Part shown: positions 53,847 to 64,000 of the stretch, one piece after another
Numbering within the stretch: the stretch's first letter is position 1
How the letters are laid out: each line of letters begins with the position of its first letter
Origin: Poecilobothrus nobilitatus
Taxonomy: Eukaryota > Arthropoda > Insecta > Diptera > Dolichopodidae
Length of the DNA stretch: 64,000 nucleotides
Direction of reading: 5' to 3'
Assembly (NCBI GenBank): GCA_947095535.1
Contig: OX352773.1
Span: forward strand, 208,216,093-208,280,092
Program-made: the position numbers and the translations under genes
The notes under the pieces: generated by a model
Seen by the model: the letters and a program-made list of their open reading frames with translations, nothing else
The model's database searches: none
What the model was told of the DNA's origin: nothing

Positions 53847-56800
53847 CAATGGTGAGCCCGAGCCGAGACTCACATCCAAGAACTAAGTTTGGTTTGATTA
53901 TGATATGACTTATGTAATATATGTATATGTGTGACGTGTGTTACAACACGCCTGGGTTCACTTTCAAATTACATTATATGACATTTAGCGTGTTTATACC
54001 GTAGCTAATTTAACTAAAGCCATTACAAAACGAATTTGACAATTGCAGTAGGAGTTCTTACCATACTTAGCCACAAATATCAAAATAATAATTTGATAAA
54101 ATAATACATTTTTTGATTTTGAGTTTGTACATATATATTATTTTAAATAATGGGAATTTATTTAAAAATTTTAAGTATATGCAAGATTTTAAGGGGCATG
54201 TATACGACCTGTAACTCGTCGAAAAAAGGTCACTTGTCCGGAACCCCCCAAAATTGGCCAAAATTCGATAAACTTTTACCTTTAGAATCTAAATTTACCG
54301 AAAAAAGGAACTTTTTTGCTTTATTTTTTGCGGAGAAAAATTTTCAAAATTTTTTTCATCGACATTTTTGTTTTGAAAATAATGGTCGACTGACATTTTA
54401 ACGTTTAATACATTTTTATAATCTTTAGTATATACATATATGGAAAGAATTGCCATTGTACAATTTATCTAATAATCAAAATGTAATTTTTAAATAATAA
54501 AAAAAAGGTCTGTACAAAAAATATTTAGGTAGTTACAGATAACTCAAATTTACATAAAATAACAAATGATTGATATCTTTATATTAAAAATGTAAATAAA
54601 TTATTTTAAACTTTTTTAAATGATGAAATAAACATATTTTATAATTTATTTCAATGTTCAATTAATTTTAAATGTAACTGCCAACTTTTTGTGTAATTTT
54701 TATATGTATATGCAAAATTTTTATATTATATAAAAAATTAAAATTTTGACAGTATATTGAAAATGTAAAATTATTAACTCTTTTATATTTTTTATAGTCG
54801 GGGGCTGCCGCCCCCAAACCTCCGCTAACAATTTAAGAAATCCTTTTTTTAAACTCGGTAAGTAAATGCATACGGCAAGAATCAATTTATACATTTTTTT
54901 GCTTGCATGAAATCAAAAATAAATAAATGTTTTTAATCTGACTCTAAAATAAAAATTTTTAGTATGTCAATTCGGCATACCTATTTCATAAAAAAAAAAT
55001 TAAAATTTCAATTCTAGTATATGTATATCATAAAGTAACTATATATAAAGTAACTGTATATAGTTACTTTATGATAGTACATAGTTAATAGATTTTCCCC
55101 ATATACCCTTATTCCTTTAAATCAAACTTACATCATATTAGTACAACATAGTGCAAAACACCGTAATAAGCTATATATACAGCTACATATATAATATACA
55201 TATCTTTTGTGTGTATTTCATTTCAATATAAGAAACATCAACATAAATAAATAACCGGTTGTCAAAGGAGAAATTTGGCAAATAACATTTATTTCGCACA
55301 TTACCGGCAAAAAAATTATTGCAATCAAAATAAGTTTTATGAAAATTAATAAGTTTATTAATATATGTACGTAGGAAAAATACTTTTTTTTGAATAAAAT
55401 TAAATGAAAGTTAGTTATGTTAAGTTATTATAAGTAATTATGGCTTTAAATTTAAAATTAATTTTTCTTGGTTCCACATGACCTTTGAGATTTAAGAATA
55501 TTTGAATTAATTTTTTAAAAATATCAAACTACAATTTTTAAAATATTAATCCAATTTTTACAGTTAAAAATACACACAATTTATACAATAAATATTAATT
55601 ATACCATGAATTTCTTTTATTAACTGTATCCAAAAATAGAAATTGCTTATCCAGAATTTGGCACTCCTATTTTGATATAATCATAATATCACTAACTAAA
55701 AATATGAATAGAAAATTAATTTTTTTACAGGCATGAAGAAAAAATTTTAAACTTCCGTTTTATGTACATATATATATTTTATCTACTTTTATTTCAATTA
55801 AAATTATAAAAACTATACATTTACAAATGTATATTTTCTATAATTAGAAATATACCTACATTTTTTCATTTATAAATATACATTTTCTTAAAAAATCATT
55901 TTTTTTTTGGTTAAAAAGAAACAAAAAAAATGTACAAAAAAATGCCACTCTTTCAGTTTTCCCCTAATTCTTTTGTGTATTAAGTGGTTAAAATTAAGGT
56001 GCAGTATGTAAATAATAATATATTGCAATGACAGTGTAAAAAAATAAAACGATTTAGATGAAGAAATGGTGAGATTAAAATAAATTCTTAATAGTAAAAT
56101 AGTTAACAGAATAGAATGAAACCAATCAGACAATATTATTAATTTTACACGAATTCATGAAGGTTGCATTTCACCAATTACTTTTACCACTTCTTTATCA
56201 TTTAGTAAAACAAATTTTTTAAATTTAATGTCTTCATTCATTTTTTATTCATATGCATTTAAAAAAAATTCCTATGCTATTTTTCTATTAACACGTTGAT
56301 CCTTTTTTGAGGGTGGTAAAATAGCTACAAAATGAAATGTTAAAAAATAATGAAAATTGTGTAAAAATTTCTAATTAAAACCTGAAATCTTATATAATAA
56401 TATTATAGTAAACAATCTAAACATTTCATATCAAAACTTAAAATGAAAATAAGTAAAACTGGGCATTTTTAGTACAAATATAAAAAAAAAAATTTCAAAA
56501 AAAATGTTCAAGGGAATGCTTCTTTGAAGTTTCTCGTTAAATGTTTTGTATATGTACATATACTGCACTAAATGGGCCAAACCCGACGAGTATTGGTCTG
56601 ACTTCGTTTTCTGCAAACTTTTCTTTCGCTTTCGCAAGAGGTAAACTAATTTTCCGCAAGATAAACTAATTTTCTGGTGGGGATTTTTGGTACTCATTTT
56701 TTAAACCCAGATTTTAGAGTTTTAAATAAGAGTCCACCAACACAAAGAAAAAACCAAATAAAAATTTTTTATGAGCCTCAAAAAGATATTGTGTATTTGT

Positions 56801-57689
56801 GTGTATACACGTTTTTATATTATTTCGGCATTCAAGCAGAAAAGTCATATATGTATACATATGTTTTTTATATACCGTTATTGATTCCAAAATTTGTTTT
56901 CAAATAAAATATTTACACACACATATAAAAGTAACGACTTCAGTGCAGAACCGTATGGAATAAAGCAGAAAATATTTGTCTGGTTTGGCCCAATGGTTGA
57001 ATAATATAAACTTATGGGGCATGGCTTGTATTTTGTATTATTTTAAGTTGTGGACATAAAAGTTTTTGAAAATACTCTTTTTTGTGAATACTTAATGACA
57101 ATTAAAAATTTAGTTTATAGTTATGAGGGTATGAAACGTGTGCCAAAAATGGTTTAACAATGACTAGTAGAAAGTAGAAACTAGTAGAAGGGTTATAATA
57201 ATAGCAATTGCAAACAGAAAAGTATTATATGTATACATACATACATATGTAGGATTTTTCGTTTTTCCGAACTTCAAAGCAGAAATTTAGAAATTGAAAA
57301 GCATTTTTTCGCATTTCTACAAAAATTCACAAAGTTAAAAATAATGCAAAAAATTTTTTGTTTTCTTTTAAAAGTTATTAAAATAAAATTAGAGTATATT
57401 CACATATTTTTTCTTTTTTTTTTGTTTGTATGTCAATTTATGTATGTATATTTGTAAATATTTCTTCATATAACTTTTTCGACTTCTTAAAAAAAAGAAA
57501 AAACTTCGATTCTACCTCGATTTATTATCAATCAATTTTAGTTGTTTTCATAACCCAACTATAGGTACAAGAATTTTTATTGTAAAAGTATAAAATATGA
57601 AAAAATGTGTATGTATTAATATAAATTTAAAGTTATTTTCATTCACTCTAAAAATATATTTTTTCTTTTTAGTCAATCTTACAATATTT
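53847..57689. other. Intergenic, gene-free
   Basis: About 3.8 kb of AT-rich DNA with no credible gene. Items seen are a perfect GC hairpin at 54800-54815, an AT-rich inverted repeat at 55027-55077 built on aaagtaactata, and microsatellite runs near 57230-57250. The ORF-length frames here match no family I know. Confidence 0.45.
54800..54815. repeat. GC-rich perfect hairpin
   Basis: GGGGGC, a four-base loop TGCC, then GCCCCC, followed by aaacctccgc. It stands out in a background of about 80% AT. It is not followed by a T run. Function unknown. Confidence 0.7.
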
Positions 57690-58200
57690 TAAAAATTCAA
57701 ACTACAAGCTATTTAGTTTAATATCAGATCGATATTTATTATCAGAATATAATGATCCACTATGGAGACAATCAAAAAGTTTATCAAACACTAATATGTA
57801 CAAAATTTTTGCAACTTCTTTAGTAATACTTTTAAAACCAGACGTTTCAATAATTGTTCTAATAGCGGCACTCACTGTTATACTAAATATTTGTGTTACT
57901 CTCATTTTTTCAAAAGTATGCGGATTAATATGTTATCTAGTTAATTTGGTACACATCTTAGTTTTTCAATTTATTTGAACTTTCCATAATTCTATGAGAA
58001 CTATAAAGCTTGTAATACCATCTGAGGTTTTTAAATCGGAATCCATTAATGTATTTCTAAGATATTTAATTAGATGGGGAAAATCGAATAAGCAAAAAAT
58101 GTTTTATTATTATAATTACAAAATGGTTTATGCATGTGTTATTTCTAGCAACGACAAAACTTTGGCTAAAGCTTGATCACAAGTAATTGCCCGTGTTATA
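57690..58200 (-). pseudogene. P-superfamily transposase relic, second locus
   Basis: The minus-strand translation gives HINPHTFEKMRVTQIFSITV followed by SAAIRTIIETSGFKSITKEV, KLFDCLHSGSLY and DNKYRSDIKLNS. This is the segment that follows the D-T-V-H region in P/THAP9 transposases (compare the KLNRKTLNPTSL part of the relic at 7100-8500). Stops precede it (near 57930 and 57980), and nothing recognisable lies upstream. It is more intact than the first relic in this part, so it comes from a different copy. Confidence 0.7.
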
Positions 58201-58401
58201 ATACCAATATCGAACAAACTTCTCAAATTTTTTTAATAATTTCTAAAAGTGTTACAAGACGAATATCTGTATTCTATATTTTATATTCTAAAAATAAAAA
58301 TAAAATTTAAAAGTGTTACGAGAGGAATATCTGTATGTATATGTATGTATATCCATACGTCAGTTACAAAAAAAAAAATTCATAAAAAATTTTAAAATAT
58401 T

Positions 58402-58533
58402 TTATAAACAACGCCTAAATATCTTACAAGCCGGATCGGAACACTCAATTTATTTTGTACACAAATAGCCTTGTTTTTCAAAGTTTTCGTTGAATATTCC
58501 GGCTTGTAAGTGTAAAGGCGTTGTTATAAAATG
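58402..58533. repeat. Short inverted-repeat element
   Basis: Arms at about 58402-58437 (ataaacaacgcctaaatatc, then ttacaagccgga) and 58498-58533 (tccggcttgtaagtgtaaag, then gcgttgttataa) are inverted copies with a few mismatches around a 60-nt loop. Could be a very small MITE or a hairpin locus. No duplication is identified. Confidence 0.6.
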
Positions 58534-58805
58534 TAAATATCGTGCATTAAAATAACTTTTTTGTTGTTCATGTATAGTTGTTTCTTCTTAATTAAATTTT
58601 TTTTGTAAAGATATGGTAAGTTGTTTAACCCCTTCGCGTCCAATGTTTTTTTTCTTCAAAAATACCTTCTTAATTTTTAAAATTTTTAAATTCTGTTTTT
58701 TAATACGATTACATATGAATATGTATCTACCTTATTCAATATCAAAAAATACTTTTAAGAATTCTGCTATCAAGAAAGAATTACATATCTATCTATAGTC
58801 ATAAA

Positions 58806-59377
58806 GGCTGGTTTTCATGAGAAATTTCATGGGTATTATCGCAACTTTAGAAAGTGAAAATAGTGCACTACCAGTGGGAAAGGGGGAGAAAAAAAATTTT
58901 ATTATTAAAAAATATGTGTTGCTTTGCTGTACACTTTGACAGTTAAAATTGTACATAACCTAATTTATTAATGTTTATATTTATATTTAGTTAACAATTT
59001 TAAATTTTTTATTTATAAAGTAAATATACATAGTTTATTAATAATATGTTCTAATATACATAGTTTATTAATAATATTTTTATACCGATATAATATAGTC
59101 ATTTTAATATAGTTTCTCACTAAAAAATAAAATTTGAATATTTGTTTATTTTTTTGACACTTCAAAATTTAAATACCATGGTAGCAGAAATTTTTTGTAA
59201 GATGTACAATTTTTGCATACATCTAATTGGTGAATATTTATTTTTACTTTCTTGGATATTTTCAAATGTTGCATGGATATTTTTTTAGCTTAAACTCTTT
59301 CAAACATATATCATTTTTGTATGTTTTGCCTATGCTCTAATATTTTCGTGGATATATCGGTCTAAAGAAAACCAGCC
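58806..59377 (+). mobile_element. TTAA-type MITE, copy 2
   Basis: Starts GGCTGGTTTTCATGAGAA and ends gaaaaccagcc. The right flank is TTAA (59378-59381) and the left flank TAAA (58802-58805). It aligns with the copy at 4749-5298 over its whole length (shared words ctaccagtgggaaag, acactttgacag, aaaatttaaa, tgcctatgctctaa). Same orientation as copy 1. Non-coding. Confidence 0.8.
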
Positions 59378-59381
59378 TTAA

Positions 59382-61561
59382 GTATATGTAATCATACCTT
59401 CAGTAAATTTGAAATAAATTTGAAATAAATTTTATTTTTTAATTTTTAGAAAAAATATTCTTCTAAACAAAAAAAGAAAAAAATAAAAACAAATAGATAT
59501 AATAAAATTTTGTTGGCCTTCAAATATTATCTATATTATCTATCAAATACGATCTTGGGGTGATTTCAAATCAATGAAATTGACTAAGATTTTTTCTTTT
59601 ACGTGAGTGCTCTAATGATAAAACCATAAAATCTGATAAAACGATAAAACTTTTCAAATAACTAACCTATAAGTATGCATTATTTTTTAAATGAAATCGA
59701 ATGCGGATTCCAATTCTACACAGGTAGCAAGTGTTTTTAATTGTAAGGAAAATTACTGAAAAAGTAAAAATTTTCAAACAAATAAAAAATAAAAAGTAAT
59801 TCGTTTAGTTTTCTTGTTATGTATATTTTTAAGTTATTAAACACTACCCAAAAGTAAAAAGCTTTTTTGTGTTTCCTATTATACATATTTAGCTAATTTT
59901 CCATTATTAAACATAGCTAATTTTCAACACAATAGAAAGTTAAACAACAAATCAGTAATCAGTAATTGAAAAAAGTGTTTTTTATGTTTGCCAGAAAGCG
60001 AAACTCAGAACAACATAATCTAGAAATACAAATTTTAAAAATTACAAAATCCAGAAAAAACCATTTTATTTTAAATATTTAAAATAAACTATAATTTAAA
60101 TTTATTTTTATTTTTGTTCCAATTATGTGCTAACTGCTTATACTATTTATGAAAATATTGTTAATTAAAATAATCCATATATAATTATTTTTTTCTAGGT
60201 TTGGTTGGTTATAAAATTAGGATTTCAAAAATTTGTTTAGTAGAGTTTTGGCGTACCATTATAATCGAATGGATATAGAGAACGAAAATAGAGTAATTTA
60301 AAACCAATTTGTTAGAATGGTCCGGGTTTCAATATTATTTTAGCAACTCCAATATTTTTTGTGTGATTTTTATAAAATATATCGAATCATTTCTAAATTT
60401 CTTGATATTTTTGTTGAATACGAAAAACAGATATCTACTTTTTCCAAACAGTTATCTTTACATCAAAAAACTTTTTGTTGCCAGAGCTGTTATGAAATGA
60501 CTGCTGAGAATTTTATAACCAAGAAAATCAAATTCAGGATTCAATTGTTTTTTTTTTTAAGATATGAGGGTTACCAGTATTAGCCTTGTGTGAACATACC
60601 TAAAAAATATATAGCTATTTCGAAATTGTCTGATTTTAATTTTTAAGATTTTGTTTTTTGGTAATAAATGAGCATAGAAGAATAAAATTAAGCATAATTC
60701 TAAGGTACACTTACATTAGGCATTTTTTTTAATTATATCATGAATCTGTGGTCTAATAAAAATGACCGCGCTCGGATACGCTTAGATCGCTCATATTTAA
60801 TAAAAATACGATTTGAATAAACTCTTATTTTTATTAAAAAGAAGTTTCCAATTTCCTTTTTTCTTAAAAAAAAAATTATTAAAATACTTACAACTTATTA
60901 CTAATAATTAATTAATTAAAAAAAATAAAGAAAAATTATTTTGGCTTTTCTTGATCATAATTATTAAATTTGTATCTGTCAAATGATTATTCTATGGTTA
61001 TGATGCTTTTATTGCTCCGAACCATGCTCAGATTTAAAAAAAACGAATTACAATTCCATCGTATTGCTCAGATCTAAAAAAAAACAAATCTTATTTTGAA
61101 AAGTTAAGATCTGCTTTGATTTAAAAAAAAAGTTCCTATTAAGTATTAATTACAACACATAAATTCTATTATGAATGGTTTACAATTTAATAGTAGAAAT
61201 TTATAACTATATTTAGCCAGGATGTAATTGTTTAACTGAAGTATTATATTTCAAAAATAGTTTTATAAAATACGATATTGTTTCATATTTTTGTAACTTT
61301 TATTTAATATTTTTTTTTTTATATTATTGTACAAATACAGTTGAATAAGAATTTTTCATCTTTGTTATGAAGTATAAATATAAAATGATTTTGAAGTTGA
61401 TTTTTGTTTTGCTTAAATTCATAATAATACTAAATAAGATTTATAACAGCAGTATTTAACATAATAATATATAATATATTAATAACAATTTTTTTTTTTG
61501 TTTTTAAATTTTCTTTAAACTATAACTAAAAAAAAATTAACTATAAATATATTGAAAACAA
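59382..61561. other. Intergenic, downstream of the JHBP gene
   Basis: No coding frame with support. Near 60770-61140 there are repeated AT-rich words (gctcagat with runs of a). The part near 61500-61561 is probably the 3' UTR of the minus-strand JHBP gene. Confidence 0.45.
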
Positions 61562-62549
61562 TCACAGTAACCATAATTTTAATGGAAGTTTTGAGAATAC
61601 GTTATTCCAAAGCGCTTTAAATATATCAGCTAAACCAGCTTCTAAATCGCCTCTTAATTCAGATATAACTTCATTTCCATTCTGATTAAGGAATGAGTTT
61701 ATAGAAGCTGCTAATATTTCGTTTCCATTAAATAAATTTGTTAAATGTATACGCATACCACCAACCAAAAAGGTAACTTTCATTTCTTCAACATGGATAA
61801 CTTCCTAAAAAATTTTCAAAATATTTTAAAATATAACCTTATATATAAATATATATGTTTATACATGTATATATAAATAAAAGAAATAAAAGAATTAAAA
61901 CTTACTTCTGGTTTATTTCTAAGACTAATTTTTGTATAAACTGAAGTTTTAACATCTTTTAAAGCTAAATTTACATTTCCGTTTCCAACTAATGGTAATA
62001 ATAGTATATTACCTTTTAAATTATAATTTGATCTTACTCTAAGTAATGGTATTTCTAAATCGAAACTTAACAGTTTTTTATCTAAATTTAATCTGAAAAA
62101 TCAAATTAAAATAATGACGTTATATAATAATATTATAAAAATATAATTTATAGTTATAATATTTAATTAATTTATTTACGTTAGTATTTTAATTCATTGT
62201 TTATAAAAACCATCCATTTATAATGTGTATGTATAGAATAATCAAATTTTATTTATTAATTTAATTGATAAATAATTTATACAGATGATAAATTAAATAA
62301 ATACTTACGAAGCTCTTTTCACTGTTGCATTTGATGGACCCCGTATAACTAAATTTTCAAAACCTCCTGTTAAAATTAAATTACCACTACCTCTTGAAAC
62401 TGATACTCCATCAATATATAATGGTTCAAAATTTTTTATTCCAATCTCGGGAATACCTTTTGCTAATGCAGGAAATGATTGTTGAAATAATTTTTGAAAA
62501 CACTGATTTTCATTTGGATTTTCACGTTTACATGTTAATAGCCATTCCG
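61562..62549 (-). CDS. Takeout / juvenile-hormone-binding (JHBP) family protein, first exon missing
   Basis: Three in-phase exons, 62549-62309, 62092-61906 and 61804-61562, encode about 223 residues. The part starts EWLLTCKRENPNENQCFQKL with the Cys pair that forms the conserved N-terminal disulfide, then FPALAKGIPEIGI and FEPLYIDGVSV, as in takeout/JHBP proteins. It continues with LEIPLLRVRSNYNLKGNILL and ends FSKLPLKLWLL. The family is secreted, folds as a long helix wrapped in sheet, and carries hydrophobic ligands such as juvenile hormone or terpenoids; takeout members link feeding and clock output. The first exon shown is in phase 1, so a signal-peptide exon must lie upstream. I find none before 64000. 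The ligand is unknown. Not cut by stops. Confidence 0.88.
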
Positions 62550-64000
62550 CTAAAAATTATAATTGATTTCAATTTTTGTTCACATTAATATTTAGATATG
62601 ATAAATTTAAGTTTTAATTTAAAAAAAAAAAACATAAAAAAAATTAAATTAGAAAAATTAATATGTATGTACAATTATAGGTTTATGCAATCATCACTAA
62701 TCTGCATTGATAATTGAAATTTGCTGTTACAACTAAACAGTTTATAGATGCAATACTTTTATAAAAAAAAAAATATTTAATTTATATAATCTAACAGATT
62801 TAGATATTATACTCATATCATATTAGACTTGTGATACGTATCACCAAAAATTTGCCATGAAACTAAAATTTGAAAGTTTACTTTTTTTTTGTCGATTATA
62901 TAATAACTGACACACATTTCTTATAATAATCGGCGTATAGTAAGTCATTTAGCATAGTTATTTAGCTTTTTCTTTACAAACAAAATTAAAAGCTCCATGG
63001 TTCAAATCCCAATTAAATGACAAATTTGTATCTAAGAAGTGATTCAATCATAAAATATGGTTTAAAAATTTAAGTATGAACATGTATATTATATATATAT
63101 TTATCATTTATAGTATATCATTTATAGTATATCATTTATATATTTTTTAATCATCATTGACTTATTAAAAGATTCGAAAAAGATTTTTTGAAATATTCTT
63201 TAGAAAAAATAAATATAATAAATTTATAAATATGTATTTTTAATCATCTTCCATAAATTTAAAATTTTAGTGGAGAAATCAGAAAAAAAATATTTTTATT
63301 TCAAATGGAAAAAGTAACTGAAAAGATTAATATAAGAAATGTGTGTCAGTTATTATATAATCGACAATAAAAGAAGAAAAAAAATAAATAAAAAATAATC
63401 TTTTTGTGAAACAACTATAATATATATTTAACATGTATTTAATAATCTACATAGATTTGAATTAATATTGTTATAACTTTTACTTTAACATCAAAATTAA
63501 AGAAAAAGAAAAAAAAGGTAAATATTTCGGCATATTTTTATTTAAATAAATATGACATAATAACCATTAATCGTCTTAAAAAAATTAAAAAAAAAAAATA
63601 CTTAAAGAAGACACAAAATTGCACAAATTATTAAAATATTAATGTATTCCAACTAACTTTAGGATACATTAAATATAAATTAGTTATTTTGCTATTGTAA
63701 CAGTTATTAAGTATTATAACTAAGTATTGTATTTTGGAACATTTTTGATTTTTTGAAAGAATTATTTTCATATATATAAAAAGAAACAAGGAATTCTCAA
63801 ATTTTTATTTTCACAAAAAACGTTTAAAAAACGAATGGTTTTAACTATATATTAAATAAATTTTTAGATGAAATTATAATATAAGAATATTTAACTTAAT
63901 AATTATTTATATTTTCAGATAGTTTTCAAAGTTAAACTATAGTAAACAATTTTCTACATTTAGTTTGTCAATTAAATTTTAATGAAAATAAAAATTTTTT
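62550..64000. other. Probable first intron or upstream region of the JHBP gene
   Basis: Non-coding, AT-rich. It contains the inverted-repeat element at 62889-63366. The missing signal-peptide exon is not visible here, so the sequence is most simply intron. Confidence 0.5.
62889..63366. mobile_element. 478-bp MITE with about 36-bp perfect terminal inverted repeats
   Basis: The left arm, 62889-62924 (tgtcgattatataataactg then acacacatttcttata), and the right arm, 63331-63366, are exact inverse copies. The interior is AT-rich and non-coding. Target duplications are not evident. The perfect arms suggest recent insertion, apparently inside the JHBP first intron. Confidence 0.8.

Noticed and set aside
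58613..58798. 61-codon plus-strand frame near the transposase relic
   Set aside because: Low-complexity hydrophobic translation with no transposase similarity.
62944..63021. tRNA-like stretch: GTCATTT pairs with AAATGAC, with ggttcaaatcc between
   Set aside because: The acceptor pairing and T-loop word are suggestive, but no proper D arm or five-pair anticodon stem forms around the TAC loop. It also lies inside the 62889-63366 inverted-repeat element.

Overview
The window looks like nuclear DNA from an insect, most likely a fly. It is very AT-rich, with short GT-AG introns (mostly about 55-100 nt), insect-type genes (a ZAD zinc-finger factor, suppressor of sable, spindle-E with its Tudor domain, a takeout/JHBP protein) and CATA/TATG microsatellites. 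The species cannot be fixed from the sequence.

Layout. At 1-1972 (minus) lies most of VPS41 (HOPS complex), cut by the window edge. From 2.5 to 16.6 kb is a nest of DNA-transposon pieces. Then come a nine-exon ZAD-C2H2 factor (19244-21164, minus), an Eph receptor tyrosine kinase whose 1057-codon frame has no intron (22924-26097, minus), a DDX55/Spb4-type DEAD-box helicase (28721-30685, plus), a su(s)/ZC3H4 CCCH protein (34807-39619, plus) and, convergent with it, spindle-E in 17 exons (40441-45846, minus). A second transposon nest runs from 46 to 54 kb. After it come a transposase relic (57.7-58.2 kb), a MITE (58.8-59.4 kb) and the last three exons of a JHBP/takeout gene (61562-62549, minus).

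The single-copy genes share no obvious pathway. They cover endolysosomal fusion, axon guidance, ribosome biogenesis, early transcription termination, piRNA defence and hydrophobic-ligand binding. The coherent system here is the transposons. They belong to the P superfamily (THAP domain, P-type transposase segments, 8-bp target duplications). Family A (9098-11301) keeps one intact short ORF that joins a THAP domain directly to the transposase C-terminal tail, with no catalytic core, the architecture of a KP-type repressor. Family B is a 2.9-kb non-autonomous element present as two nearly identical inverted copies 31 kb apart. It has captured a LINE tail and gave rise to 496-bp MITEs with perfect 8-bp target duplications. 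Other MITE families (TTAA-flanked, and several with long terminal inverted repeats) fill the gene-poor parts. spindle-E, a piRNA-pathway helicase, sits beside one of the nests.

Limits: exon borders were read by eye from splice signals and reading phase. Family names come from recognised motifs, not from a search. Element edges without a target duplication are approximate.
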